Shown: positions 1 to 9,021 of the stretch, piece by piece
Numbering within the stretch: position 1 is the first letter of the stretch
Layout of the letters: the number at the start of each line of letters is the position of its first letter
Origin: Streptomyces sp. SA15
GTDB taxonomy: Bacteria > Actinomycetota > Actinomycetes > Streptomycetales > Streptomycetaceae
Direction: 5' to 3'
Assembly: GCF_002291145.1 (NCBI RefSeq)
Contig: NZ_NTGE01000096.1
Coordinates: 46,257 to 110,256 of the forward strand
Length of the DNA stretch: 64,000 nucleotides
Made by a program: the position numbers and the translations under genes
Notes under the pieces: model-generated
Told to the model about the DNA's origin: nothing
Database searches by the model: none
The model's input: only the letters and a program-made list of their open reading frames with translations

Positions 1-81
1 ATCGACGGACTCTCCGGGGCACAGTCCCCGACCATCCCGCCAGGTCATTCCTGAGCACGGCATGCGGCGGGGTGGTGTTGG

Positions 82-1413
82 ATGAGTGCCGCACTCGGCC
101 TGCTGGCCGTCCTGGTGCTGACCCTGGGCACCGGCTACTTCGTCGCCCAGGAGTTCGCTTACGTCTCCGCCGACCGGCTCGCCCTCGCCCGTGAGGCCGA
201 AGCCGGTGACCGGAAGGCCGCCCGCGCCCTCAAGGTGCTGGAGCGGCTGTCGTTCATGCTGTCGGGCGCCCAGCTCGGCATCACCGTGACCGGCCTGGTC
301 GTCGGATTCATCGCCGAGCCGTCCGTGTCCGCGCTGCTCAGGCCCGCGCTGTCCGGCCTCGGTATCCCCGGGGGCGCCGTCACCGGCATCTCCGTCGTGC
401 TCGCTTTCGTGCTGGCCACGGTGGTGCAGATGGTGATCGGCGAGCTGGCCCCCAAGAACCTCGCCATCGCCGTGCCCGAACGGCTGGCGAAGTCCCTGGC
501 CGCATCCACCGTGGTGTACCTGAGGGTCGTCGGACCCGTCGTGCACATCTTCGACGGCGCGGCGAACAGACTGCTGCGCAAGGCCGGCATCGAGCCCGTG
601 GAGGAGCTGCACCACGGCGCCACCCTCGAGGAACTGGGCCATCTGATCGGCGAGTCCCACGCGCAGGGACAGCTGCCCAAGGACACCGCCGCGCTGCTCG
701 ACCACGCCCTGGAGTTCTCCGAGCGGACGCTGGACGAGGTGATGGTGCCGCGTGCCGACGCCGTCTTCGTCCGCAAGGACGCCACCGCGGTCGAAGCCAT
801 CGACCTCATCGGCAAGCACGGCCACTCCAACTACCCCGTACTCGGCGATCACCCGGACGACATCGCGGGTGTGCTCGGCGTGCGCGAGTTGATGGCGCTG
901 CCCGCCGACCGGCTCGTGGGGACGACGGCGGGCGCGGTGGCCCGTCGGCCGCTACTGCTGCCCGACACCCTGCCGCTGCCGGACGCGGTGGAACAGATGC
1001 GTGAGCGGGACGACGAGTTCGCCGTGGTCCTGGACGAGCACGGCGGCGTGGCCGGCATCGTCACCTACGAAGACATCGCCGAGGAACTGGTGGGCGACAT
1101 CGCCGACGAGTCCGACACCGTCACCGAGACTGCGGTCGCGGACGGGGAGGGCTGGCTGGTGGACGCCGGGCGCCGTCTGGACGAGGTGGCCGAGGCCACC
1201 GGCATCGAGCTGCCCGAGGAGGAGGACTACGACACCGTGGCCGGCCTGATCGTCGACCAGCTGGGTCGCTTCCCGGCCATCGGCGACCGCCTCACCGTCG
1301 ATCTGCCGGACGGCGGCCGCGCGGTGATCGACGTGCGCACCCTGGACCGGCACGTACCGGAGCGGGTTCGGATCCAGCGGCTGGTGGCCGAGATGGCGGA
1401 GGAGTCGGCATGA
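82..1413 (+). CDS. CorC/HlyC-type transporter-associated membrane protein, long paralogue
   Basis: This 443-residue protein has the CNNM/CorC layout: an N-terminal DUF21 membrane domain (hydrophobic stretches in roughly residues 3-25, 60-80, 95-150), a pair of CBS domains (about 215-335, with DEVMVPRADA entering the first) and a CorC_HlyC domain at about 350-430. Family members are linked to magnesium/cobalt efflux or tolerance; the name hemolysin in databases is historical. Its stop overlaps the start of the next gene by the ATGA pattern, so the two are translationally coupled and probably form a heterodimer or act as a pair, as is common in actinobacteria. The ion handled is inferred from the family only. 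The upstream promoter lies mostly outside the window. Confidence 0.9.
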   Translation: MSAALGLLAVLVLTLGTGYFVAQEFAYVSADRLALAREAEAGDRKAARALKVLERLSFMLSGAQLGITVTGLVVGFIAEPSVSALLRPALSGLGIPGGAVTGISVVLAFVLATVVQMVIGELAPKNLAIAVPERLAKSLAASTVVYLRVVGPVVHIFDGAANRLLRKAGIEPVEELHHGATLEELGHLIGESHAQGQLPKDTAALLDHALEFSERTLDEVMVPRADAVFVRKDATAVEAIDLIGKHGHSNYPVLGDHPDDIAGVLGVRELMALPADRLVGTTAGAVARRPLLLPDTLPLPDAVEQMRERDDEFAVVLDEHGGVAGIVTYEDIAEELVGDIADESDTVTETAVADGEGWLVDAGRRLDEVAEATGIELPEEEDYDTVAGLIVDQLGRFPAIGDRLTVDLPDGGRAVIDVRTLDRHVPERVRIQRLVAEMAEESA

Positions 1414-2429
1414 GTTTCCCGATGGCGCTCTTCGTCACGGTGCTGCTGCTGATCGGCAGCGGGTTTTTCGTCGCCGCCGAGTTCGCGCTCGTCGCCGCCA
1501 AACGGCACCGCATGGAGAAAGCCGCGGCCGAGGGCGCGCGCGGCGCCAAGGCGGCTCTGGCCGGCATGCGGGAGCTGTCGCTGATGCTGGCCGGCGCGCA
1601 GCTGGGCATCACCGTGTGCACGCTGGGGCTGGGCTCGGTGTCCAAGCCCGCGATCTCCCACGAACTCGACCCGCTGCTGCACAAGCTGGGTCTGCCCAGC
1701 ACCCTCAGCTACGGCGTCGCGTTCGCCCTGGCCATGGTCGTGGTGGTCTTCCTGCACATGGTGATCGGCGAGATGGCGCCCAAGTCCTGGGCCATCGCCC
1801 ATCCCGAGCGCTCGGCGATGCTGCTCTCCCCGCCCTTCCGGGGCGTGGTCAAGGCCGTACGCCCGCTGATCTGGGCGCTCAACAAGATGAGCAACGGCCT
1901 GGTACGTCTCTGTCGGGTCACCCCGCGCGACGAGCTGACCTCGGTCAACAACCGGGAGCAGCTCACGCACCTGGTGGAGGAGTCAGAGCGGCTCGGCCTG
2001 ATCAGCGAGACGGACTCGGACCTGCTGACGCGTTCCCTCACCGAACCCGAGACCCCGGTACGGGACCTTCTGGTCCCGGCCACCGAGATCACCTCGGTGG
2101 CCGCCGACGCGGACGCCGACGAGATCCTGCGCCTGTCCGTCGGCAACGACCGCACCCGGCTCCTGGTCCGCGAGCACGGCACCGTCCTCGGCTCGGTGCA
2201 CGCACGTGACGCCCTGGTCGCCCGCGCCCAGGGACGGGCCACCAGCGCCCGTGCTCTGGCCCGCCCGGTGCCCGAGCTGACCGGGGACGCCACGGTCGCT
2301 GACGCGATCGACCTGCTGCGCCGCCGCCGGGCCTCGCTCGCCGTCGTCCGCGACGACTCCGGCCGGCTCACCGGCATGGTGAGCCTGGACGACCTGCTGG
2401 CCCGCTTCTTGCAGCCACAGACGGCATAA
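1410..2429 (+). CDS. CorC/HlyC-type membrane protein, short paralogue
   Basis: At 339 residues this is a shorter relative of the preceding gene. It has the DUF21 membrane domain (about 1-195, with VAAEFALVAAKRHRME near the start) and two CBS motifs (about 205-335; the second contains GMVSLDDLLARFL), and it stops without the C-terminal CorC_HlyC domain found in its neighbour. It starts inside the stop codon of the upstream gene, so the two are co-translated. A strong hairpin follows 16 nt after the stop, which closes the two-gene operon. A role in divalent metal homeostasis is inferred from the family. Confidence 0.88.
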   Translation: MSFPMALFVTVLLLIGSGFFVAAEFALVAAKRHRMEKAAAEGARGAKAALAGMRELSLMLAGAQLGITVCTLGLGSVSKPAISHELDPLLHKLGLPSTLSYGVAFALAMVVVVFLHMVIGEMAPKSWAIAHPERSAMLLSPPFRGVVKAVRPLIWALNKMSNGLVRLCRVTPRDELTSVNNREQLTHLVEESERLGLISETDSDLLTRSLTEPETPVRDLLVPATEITSVAADADADEILRLSVGNDRTRLLVREHGTVLGSVHARDALVARAQGRATSARALARPVPELTGDATVADAIDLLRRRRASLAVVRDDSGRLTGMVSLDDLLARFLQPQTA

Positions 2430-2445
2430 CGGCAGCCACTGACCC

Positions 2446-2471
2446 GAGCGCCCCGGCTTCCCGGGGCGCTC
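2446..2471 (+). terminator. Rho-independent-like terminator after the CorC pair
   Basis: A perfect 11-bp stem (GAGCGCCCCGG with its complement) encloses a CTTC loop, directly after the second CorC-type gene. There is no long T-run, which is usual for Streptomyces terminators. Confidence 0.75.
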
Positions 2472-2493
2472 GCTTGCAGGGTCAGCCGACCTC

Positions 2494-2571
2494 TCGCCAG
2501 CCTGGGTGACCCGGCACGTCGGCTCCAAGCAGGGCCTGCGCGCGGCAGTCGACGAGTACGTGCTGGACGAT
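2494..2571 (+). pseudogene. Remnant of a TetR-family regulator DNA-binding domain
   Basis: One frame reads WVTRHVGSKQGLRAAVDEYV, which resembles the end of a TetR helix-turn-helix (HFGSKEGLR type) and the helix after it. No start, no upstream helix and no ligand-binding domain remain; the frame runs into unrelated sequence after about 26 codons. It lies divergent from the alcohol dehydrogenase pseudogene, a common arrangement for a regulator and its target. Short length keeps confidence moderate. Confidence 0.45.
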
Positions 2572-2636
2572 GTTCGCTGCCCTAGTGCCGGCGGGCTTCC
2601 TGTTCGCGTCTGGGCTGCGCAGGCTGCCCCAAGCCT

Positions 2637-3281
2637 CGCGTTGTCGACGATGACGTCGTAGCGGTGTGGGCTGTCGGTGATGTCCTCGCGCGTGTAGTCG
2701 ATGACGTGGGTGGCGCCGAGGGACCGGACGAGGGCCGCGCCGGCGGGGCCGCAGACGCCGGTGACCTCGGCGCCGTACATCGTGGCGAGCTGGACGGCGT
2801 ACGTTCCCACGCCGCCGGACGCGCCGATGACGAGGACCCGTTGACCGGGCTGGGGGCGGGACTTGCCGCTGAGGGCCTGGAGGGCGGTCATGCCGGAGAC
2901 GGGGAGGGCGGCGGCCTGCTCGAATGTGAGGGTGGCGGGCTTGAGCACGATCTTGTCGGCCTTGGCACGCGCATACTCGGCGAAGGCCCCCTCTCAGTTG
3001 CCGAACACCTCGTCCCCCGGCTTGAAGTCGGTCACCTTCGCCCCGACCGCCTCGATGCGCCCGGCCCCGTCCCAGCCGCGGACGGGGTTCTTGGGCTTAC
3101 GAAGTCCGAGCGCGACCCGGGCCACGTACGGCCGCCCGGTCATCAGGTGCCACACTTCGGGCCCCACCCCCGCGGCACGCATCTCGACGAGCACCTCGTC
3201 GTCGCGGGGTACGGGCCGCTCGATGTCACGCAGTTCCAGCAGATCCTCCGACCCGTATGCATCCTGAACGATCGCCTTCAT
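2637..3281 (-). pseudogene. Broken zinc-independent alcohol dehydrogenase / quinone oxidoreductase
   Basis: The first part reads MKAIVQDAYGSEDLLELRDI and on through the GroES-like domain to PGDEVFGN, where a TGA stop interrupts the gene at 2994-2996. The same frame continues past the stop as EGAFAEYA and then through the nucleotide-binding fold (GASGGVGTYAVQLA) to YDVIVDNA. Relatives usually have a cysteine codon where the TGA is, so a single nonsense change is likely. The 3' third of the gene (rest of the Rossmann domain and the C-terminus) is missing and replaced by unrelated sequence at about 2637. The original enzyme would have been an NAD(P)-dependent medium-chain reductase. It is not functional as it stands. 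Confidence 0.85.
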
Positions 3282-3649
3282 GACATGGCCCCCTTTTTTC
3301 GACCCCCTACACCGAATGTCCCGGTTGCGCTGAGCGTCTTGGTCGCGTCGAGCGTGTTCCGAGCATCCCGGCGGCTCGAACGCCTGACCAGCTTCCTGAG
3401 TACGGTCTTGGGGCCGGGCACGATGAGTTTCCCTACGGCGGACGCCCTACTGCCAGATTGCTGCCGCGGCGATGCCGACACCAACCTAGCCAGCACCTCG
3501 ATATCGTGAACCTGGCGAAACGAAGCCGATGCCCCACCGCCGCATCCTTCTGCTCCACCCAGGCCGTGAGCCCCCGCTCCACGGGACGGCGCGTACGCAG
3601 CCCACCGCGATGACAGCCGGTCACACCGTCCGCTGCCGCCGCGGCTCAG
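3282..3649. other. Non-coding or decayed stretch between two pseudogenes
   Basis: I see no intact gene here. A minus-strand reading around 3530-3620 contains RRPVERGLTAWVEQKDAA, which faintly recalls the C-terminal end of some IS transposases, but the match is too weak to call. Confidence 0.4.
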
Positions 3650-4601
3650 CATGCGGAACTTGACAGGGAAGTCGTCTTCCGTCCGCCGCTTCTGAAAGAT
3701 CCCATCACCGGGAAACGAGAGCGCACCGATCGCTACGGAAAAGGTAAGAGATACCGGGTAGCCGGGATCCCCGGAGTCCGGGACAGGTCCTTCGACACGC
3801 TGGAGGATGCGAAGGCGTGGCTCCGGCGATCCAGTACCGACCAGGAGCCTGGGGAGTTTGTCGATCCACGTGACGGCTCCATCACGCTCGCTGAATACGT
3901 CGAGCAGTACTGGATGCCGGGTGTGCGTGGTGCAGCCAAGTTGGGGCTTGGGTGTGGTCTGCGCCAAGGAGAAGTTTTCGGGCTCGGCCTGGAGGACATC
4001 GACTACGGGCGCGGAGTCCTTCACATCTGGCGGCAGGTGCAGATACTCAATAGCCGCAAGTACTTCACGCTTCCAAAGGGCTGGGAGAACACGCGTCGTA
4101 GACATGCCGCGCTCCGTGGCTGACGAGCTGGTGAAGCACGCCAGGTCCTACCCGGGTAACAAGGTCGAGTTTCCATGGGGCGGTCCCGAGCCTGACAGGG
4201 AGCGGAAGAAGTTCGGCCTCGTGCTGACGACGAAGTACGGGAACGCGATCGCGGCCAACACCTGGAACACCGAGATCTGGAAGCCTGCGCTGGCCAGGGC
4301 GGCGTGATCCCACCACGCGTCAAGGGGGGCGAAACCTTGGCAGTGGCAAGCGGCACCGAAGGACGGGTTCCATGTGCTCAGGCACACGTATGCATCCCTC
4401 GTCCTCGAGGCAGGCGAGTCGGTCGTAACCCTCACCAAGTGGCTGGGGCATTCATCGCCGACCATCACCCTCGACCACTACGCCCACTTCATGCCGGAGG
4501 CGGGGAAGAAGGGGCGCAGGGCGATCGATAGCCTGCTGGGGGAGGTCGCGGAGGGGAATTCCAGCCCGAACTCCAAAGATTCTCCCCAGGACCGATCCTG
4601 A
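3650..4601 (+). pseudogene. Degraded phage/ICE-type tyrosine recombinase (integrase)
   Basis: Three pieces of one gene lie in order. The N-terminal SAM-like region reads KDPITGKRERTDRYGKGKRY and FDTLEDAKAWL. It joins at about 3925 directly to the catalytic domain (GLGCGLRQGEVFGLGLEDID), so the intervening core-binding segment is deleted. A frameshift near 4080 moves the reading to VVDMPRSVADELVKHARSYP and on to WKPALARAA, where a stop follows. Two more shifts near 4310 and 4345 separate VIPPRVKGG from KDGFHVLRHTYAS. The catalytic arginine (GLRQGE), HxLRH box, GHSSP and tyrosine (LDHYAHF) can all be seen, but never in one frame. It marks the place of a former integrative element; no tRNA or att repeat is visible beside it. 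Confidence 0.88.
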
Positions 4602-4650
4602 GCGCCGAGTGGACTGGCCGAGGCGCGGAAACAGCGAGGTGAGAGGCCGA

Positions 4651-6462
4651 ATGTTCACCACCCGCCCCACCCTCCAGGGCACCTTCGGCATGGTGTCCTC
4701 CACGCACTGGCTGGCCTCGCAGTCGGCGATGGCTGTGCTGGAGGGGGGTGGGAACGCGTACGACGCGGCCGTGGCGGGGGCGTTCGTGCTGCATGTCGTC
4801 GAGCCGCATCTCAACGGGCCCGCCGGTGAGGTGCCGATCCTGCTCGCCCCGGCGGGCGGTGAGGTGCGGGTGCTGTGCGGGCAGGGTGTCGCACCGGGCG
4901 GGGCGACGGTCGCGCACTACAGGGGACTCGGTTTGGATCTCGTACCCGGTACGGGGCCCCTCGCCGCCGCCGTGCCCGGCGCGTTCGACGCCTGGATGCT
5001 GCTGCTGCGGGACCACGGCACCAAGTCCCTCGCCGAGGTCCTGGGGTACGCCATCGGCTACGCCGAACACGGGCACGCGCCCGTGGAGAACGTCGGCGCG
5101 ACCGTCGAGACCGTACGGGAGCTGTTCGAGACGGAGTGGACCTCGTCGGCTCAGGTGTACCTGCCGGGCGGGAAGGCTCCCCGGCCCGGCGCGCTGTTGC
5201 GCAACCCCGCTCTCGCCGCCACCTGGACGCGGCTGCTCGCCGAGGTCGCGGGCGCGGGGGACCGGGAGGCGCAGATCGAGGCCGCGCGGGAGGTGTGGCG
5301 CACCGGGTTCATCGCCGAGGCACTCGTACGGCAGGCGCGGCGGCCCACCATGGACACCAGCGGCGAACGGCACACCGGCACGCTGACGGCCGCCGACCTC
5401 GCCGGCTGGTCCGCGACGTACGAGGCGCCGGCGACGTACGACTGGAACGGCTGGACCGTGTGCAAGGCCGGGCCCTGGAGCCAGGGCCCGGTGCTCCTCC
5501 AGCAGCTCGCGCTGCTCCCGCCCGAACTGCCCCGCTACGGGTCCGCCGAGTACGTCCACCTGCTGATCGAGGGCTGCAAGCTGGCCATGGCCGACCGGGA
5601 GGCCTGGTACGGGGACGCGGCCGAGGTGCCGCTCGGCGAGCTGCTGTCGGAGGAGTACAACGCGGCCCGGCGGGGGCTCGTCGACGACAAGGCCTCGTAC
5701 GAGCTGCGGCCCGGGAACCCCGGCGGGCGCACGCCGCGGCTGCCCACCGTTGCCCAGCACGCCCCGTCGCCCCTGCCGGGTGCCGGTGAGCCCACCGTCG
5801 CCAAGTACCCGACGTCCCCCGTGCCGGGCGAGCCCGGCGTCGCCGCCGACGGCCGTACCCGGGGCGACACCTGCCACCTCGACGTCGTCGACCGCTGGGG
5901 CAACATGGTCGCCGCCACCCCCAGCGGCGGCTGGCTGCAGTCCAACCCCGTCGTGCCCGAACTGGGCTTCCCGCTCGGTACCCGCCTGCAGATGACCTGG
6001 CTGGAGGAGGGCCTGCCGAACACCCTCACCCCGGGCCGGCGCCCCCGCACCACCCTCACGCCCTCCATCGCGCTGCGTGACGGCGTGCCGGTGATGGCGT
6101 TCGGCACGCCCGGCGGGGACCAGCAGGACCAGTGGCAGCTGCACTTCTTCCTCGCCGTCGCCCTGCGCTCCCCGGTGCGCGGCGGGCTCGACCTCCAGGG
6201 CGCGATCGACGCCCCGAACTGGCACAACGACAGCTTCCCGGGCTCCTTCTACCCGCGCGGCATGCGACCGGGCAGCGTCACCGTGGAGGCCCGCACGGAC
6301 GCGGGCGTCGTCGAGGAGCTGCGGCGACGCGGTCACGACGTCACCGTCGGTGACCCCTGGTCGGAGGGGCGGCTGTGCGCGGTCGCACGGGACCCGGAGA
6401 CGGGAATCCTGTCGGCGGCCGCGAATCCACGGGGCATGCAGGGGTACGCGGTGGGCCGCTGA
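4651..6462 (+). CDS. ggt: Gamma-glutamyltransferase family protein (Ntn hydrolase)
   Basis: This 603-residue protein matches the gamma-glutamyltransferase proenzyme: an N-terminal large subunit beginning MVSSTHWLASQSA and GGNAYDAAVAGAF, and a small subunit whose nucleophile is the threonine of GDTCHLDVVD (about residue 407), followed by GNMVAATPSGGW and the GTPGGDQQDQW segment. Family members cleave themselves before that threonine and hydrolyse or transfer gamma-glutamyl groups, for example from glutathione. The ATG at 4651 has GAGGTGAGA upstream and fits the usual N-terminus; the frame is open further upstream. No signal peptide is visible. An unusual Pro/Ala-rich repeat sits just before the cleavage site (residues about 365-400). 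Acylase-like activity is an alternative within the family. Confidence 0.85.
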   Translation: MFTTRPTLQGTFGMVSSTHWLASQSAMAVLEGGGNAYDAAVAGAFVLHVVEPHLNGPAGEVPILLAPAGGEVRVLCGQGVAPGGATVAHYRGLGLDLVPGTGPLAAAVPGAFDAWMLLLRDHGTKSLAEVLGYAIGYAEHGHAPVENVGATVETVRELFETEWTSSAQVYLPGGKAPRPGALLRNPALAATWTRLLAEVAGAGDREAQIEAAREVWRTGFIAEALVRQARRPTMDTSGERHTGTLTAADLAGWSATYEAPATYDWNGWTVCKAGPWSQGPVLLQQLALLPPELPRYGSAEYVHLLIEGCKLAMADREAWYGDAAEVPLGELLSEEYNAARRGLVDDKASYELRPGNPGGRTPRLPTVAQHAPSPLPGAGEPTVAKYPTSPVPGEPGVAADGRTRGDTCHLDVVDRWGNMVAATPSGGWLQSNPVVPELGFPLGTRLQMTWLEEGLPNTLTPGRRPRTTLTPSIALRDGVPVMAFGTPGGDQQDQWQLHFFLAVALRSPVRGGLDLQGAIDAPNWHNDSFPGSFYPRGMRPGSVTVEARTDAGVVEELRRRGHDVTVGDPWSEGRLCAVARDPETGILSAAANPRGMQGYAVGR

Positions 6463-6465
6463 CCT

Positions 6466-6533
6466 AGCCGACAGCCGACAGCCGACAGCTGACCGTCGAC
6501 ACCCGACCGTCGACGCCGACAGCCGACAGCCGG
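6466..6533. repeat. AGCCGAC heptamer repeats behind the ggt gene
   Basis: Four tandem copies of AGCCGAC (last one AGCTGAC) run from 6466 to 6493, and two to three further copies lie at 6514-6533, separated by a repeated CCGTCGAC. The block begins four bases after the stop codon. It is non-coding by position and looks like slippage-generated simple sequence. Confidence 0.7.
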
Positions 6534-6638
6534 CCCCAGCCACCGACCCCGGATCCCAGGCCCCGGTATTCATGGCGATTCCACCCCTTGTACCCCAGCC
6601 CGGTAGGGATTGTCAGTGGCGCGTGCTCTCATGGAGCC

Positions 6639-7481
6639 ATGATCGAAGACACGGAAACCATCGACGAGTTTCTCGCCCGGCACGCGGCCGACGTGGAGGA
6701 AGCGGTGCGCAAGGCGGCCGCGGCCGAGATCATGCCGCGCTTCCGCCGGCTCGCCGCGCACGAGGTCGACGAGAAGAGCGGCCCGCACGACCTGGTGACG
6801 GACGCCGACCGCAGGGCGGAGCAGTACCTCACCGAGGCGCTCGGCGCCCTCCTGCCCGGCTCCGTCGTGGTCGGCGAGGAGGCGGTGCACGCCAACCCGA
6901 CGACCTATGAGGCGATACAGGACGGCGCCCCGGTCTGGATCGTCGATCCCGTGGACGGGACACGGCAGTTCGTGCATGGCGACCCGGGCTTCTGCACGCT
7001 GGTCGCGCTCGCGCAGGGCGGAACCCTGCTCGCCTCGTGGACGTACATGCCCGTGCCCGACCGGATGGCCACGGCCGTGCGCGGCGGGGGCGCCTTCCTC
7101 GACGGCGAGCGGCTGTTCGCCGGAGTCCCGGAGCCCGGCCGTGACCTGCGCGTGGCCACGTCCCACCCGGACTACACGACCGAGGAAGAGAAGCGGGCCC
7201 TGCTCGGCCTGTGGACCGAGGGCGTGGCACCGCGCGCCTGCGGTTCGGCAGGACTGGAGTATCTCGCCGTCGCCCGGGGCGAGTCGGACGCCACCGCGTT
7301 CTCGTGGGAAGCCGCCTGGGATCACGCCGCGGGCCTGCTCCTGGTCGAGGAGGCGGGCGGCACCCACCTGACCCGCGCGGGCGAGCCGTTCCGGATCACG
7401 GGGCACAACGTCCTGCCGTTCACCGCCGCCCGGGACGCGGCCACGGCCCGCCGGGTGGTGGGGCTGCTGGGAGGGGCGTGA
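6639..7481 (+). CDS. Inositol monophosphatase family protein (histidinol-phosphatase-like)
   Basis: The 280-residue product carries the IMPase metal-binding motifs in order: VGEEAV, WIVDPVDGTRQFVHG (about residues 99-113) and WEAAWDHAAGLLLVEEAGG near the C-terminus. Enzymes of this fold are Mg2+- and Li+-sensitive phosphatases acting on inositol phosphates, histidinol phosphate, fructose bisphosphate or 3'-phosphoadenosine phosphate. The sequence alone does not tell which substrate applies. The ATG at 6639 fits the usual start MIEDTETIDEFLARH; the frame is open a little upstream. The gene stands alone. Confidence 0.85.
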   Translation: MIEDTETIDEFLARHAADVEEAVRKAAAAEIMPRFRRLAAHEVDEKSGPHDLVTDADRRAEQYLTEALGALLPGSVVVGEEAVHANPTTYEAIQDGAPVWIVDPVDGTRQFVHGDPGFCTLVALAQGGTLLASWTYMPVPDRMATAVRGGGAFLDGERLFAGVPEPGRDLRVATSHPDYTTEEEKRALLGLWTEGVAPRACGSAGLEYLAVARGESDATAFSWEAAWDHAAGLLLVEEAGGTHLTRAGEPFRITGHNVLPFTAARDAATARRVVGLLGGA

Positions 7482-7602
7482 CCGAGTGCGATGGGGGCTG
7501 CTCAGAGCGTCGTAACCCGGGGTACTGCCCCGTGGGCTGAGGCTGTCAGTCCTCCGTCATATCCTGACCTCACTGGCCATCGGCTGACGAAGGGGTCCGA
7601 AG

Positions 7603-9021
7603 GTGCCGTCGATGCTCGATGCGGTCGTGGTGGGTGCGGGGCCGAACGGGCTGACCGCTGCCGTGGAGCTGGCCCGCCGAGGCTTCTCCGTGGCCGTCTT
7701 CGAGGCCCGCGACACCGTCGGCGGGGGAGCCCGCACCGAGGAACTCACCCTCCCGGGCTTCCACCACGACCCGTGCTCCGCGGCCCACCCCCTGGGCATC
7801 AACTCCCCGGCGTTCCGCGCCCTGCCCCTGGAGCGTTACGGCCTCGAGTGGCTGCACGCCGAGCTGCCCATGGCGCACCCCTTCACCGACGGCACCGCCG
7901 CCGTGCTGTCCCGGTCGGTCGGCGAGACGGCCGCCTCCTTGGGACCGCGCGACGCGGGGACGTACCGCAGACTGGTCGAGCCCTTCCTGCACCAGTGGGA
8001 CACCCTGATCCGCGACTTCATGTCCCTGCCGCTCACCGCCTTGCCCCGGGACCCGGTCACCCTCGCCCGCTTCGGCCTGGTCGGCCTGCCCCCGTCGACC
8101 TGGCTGATGCGCCGCTTCCGCGACGAGCGGGCGAAGGCCCTGTTCGCCGGCCTCGTCGCGCACGTCATGGCCCCGCTCGGCGGCCTCGCCACCGGCGCCA
8201 TCGGCCTCGTCTTCGCCCTCGCCGCGCACGCCCGCGGCTGGCCCGTGGCCCGCGGCGGCTCCCAGTCCATCTCCGACGCGCTCACCGCCTACCTGAAGGA
8301 CCTCGGCGGCACCGTCCACACCGACTACGAGGTCAAGCGCCTCGACGACCTGCCGCCCGCCCGCGCGTACGTCTTCGACACCTCGCCCACCGCCCTGGCC
8401 CGCATCGCCGGCTTCGGCCGCTCCTACGAGGGCTACCGGTACGGCCCCGGAGTCTTCAAGATCGACTACGCGCTGGACGGCCCCGTGCCGTGGACCGCTC
8501 AGGAGGCGCGCAGGACCACCACCGTGCAGATCGGCGCCGACAGCGCCGAGATCGGCACCGCCCTGCGCGCGGCGTCCCGAGAGGGCCGGGCGCCCGACAG
8601 GCCGTTCATGATCACCGTGCAGCCCAGTGTCGTCGACCCCACCCGGGCCCCGGCGGGCAAGCAGGTCTTCTGGGCGTACGGCCACGTCCCCAGCGGCTGG
8701 ACCGGCGACCTCACCGAAGCCATGGAACGCCAACTGGAGCGCTTCGCCCCGGGCTTCAGCGACCGCGTCCTCGCCCGCGCGACCGCCGGCCCGCCAGAAC
8801 TCGCCGCCCGCAACGCCAACTACGTCGGCGGCGACATCGGCACCGGCGCGTTCACCGGGCTCCAGACCCTGCTGCGCCCCAGACTGTCCCTGTCCCCGTA
8901 CGACACCCCGCACCCGGCCGTCTTCATCTGCTCCTCGGCCACCCCGCCGGGACCCGGCGTGCACGGAATGTCGGGACACAACGCGGCGAAGGCCGTCTGG
9001 AGGAGGCTGCGGCAGACATGA
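7603..9021 (+). CDS. FAD-dependent oxidoreductase, phytoene-desaturase type
   Basis: The N-terminus has a classic dinucleotide-binding fold (DAVVVGAGPNGLTAAVELAR) followed by the GGGARTEEL segment typical of carotenoid desaturase and amine-oxidase-like flavoproteins. The C-terminus has GVHGMSGHNAAKAVWRRL, the second FAD-contact motif. Length (472 aa) suits the NAD(P)/FAD oxidoreductase family. No carotenoid genes are nearby, so the substrate is unknown. The GTG at 7603 is preceded by AAGGGG at a good distance; ATG at 7612 is an alternative. Its stop overlaps the macrodomain gene start (ATGA), so the two are coupled. Confidence 0.82.
   Translation: MPSMLDAVVVGAGPNGLTAAVELARRGFSVAVFEARDTVGGGARTEELTLPGFHHDPCSAAHPLGINSPAFRALPLERYGLEWLHAELPMAHPFTDGTAAVLSRSVGETAASLGPRDAGTYRRLVEPFLHQWDTLIRDFMSLPLTALPRDPVTLARFGLVGLPPSTWLMRRFRDERAKALFAGLVAHVMAPLGGLATGAIGLVFALAAHARGWPVARGGSQSISDALTAYLKDLGGTVHTDYEVKRLDDLPPARAYVFDTSPTALARIAGFGRSYEGYRYGPGVFKIDYALDGPVPWTAQEARRTTTVQIGADSAEIGTALRAASREGRAPDRPFMITVQPSVVDPTRAPAGKQVFWAYGHVPSGWTGDLTEAMERQLERFAPGFSDRVLARATAGPPELAARNANYVGGDIGTGAFTGLQTLLRPRLSLSPYDTPHPAVFICSSATPPGPGVHGMSGHNAAKAVWRRLRQT

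Noticed and set aside
1..81. A regulatory hairpin (CGGGG...CCCCG at 15-30) as a metal riboswitch ahead of the CorC genes
   Set aside because: The stem is only 5 bp and the upstream sequence is cut by the window, so nothing can be supported.
3430..3630. A small minus-strand gene or transposase fragment (RRPVERGLTAWVEQKD)
   Set aside because: The similarity to transposase ends is too weak, the frame breaks after about 60 codons and no start is convincing.
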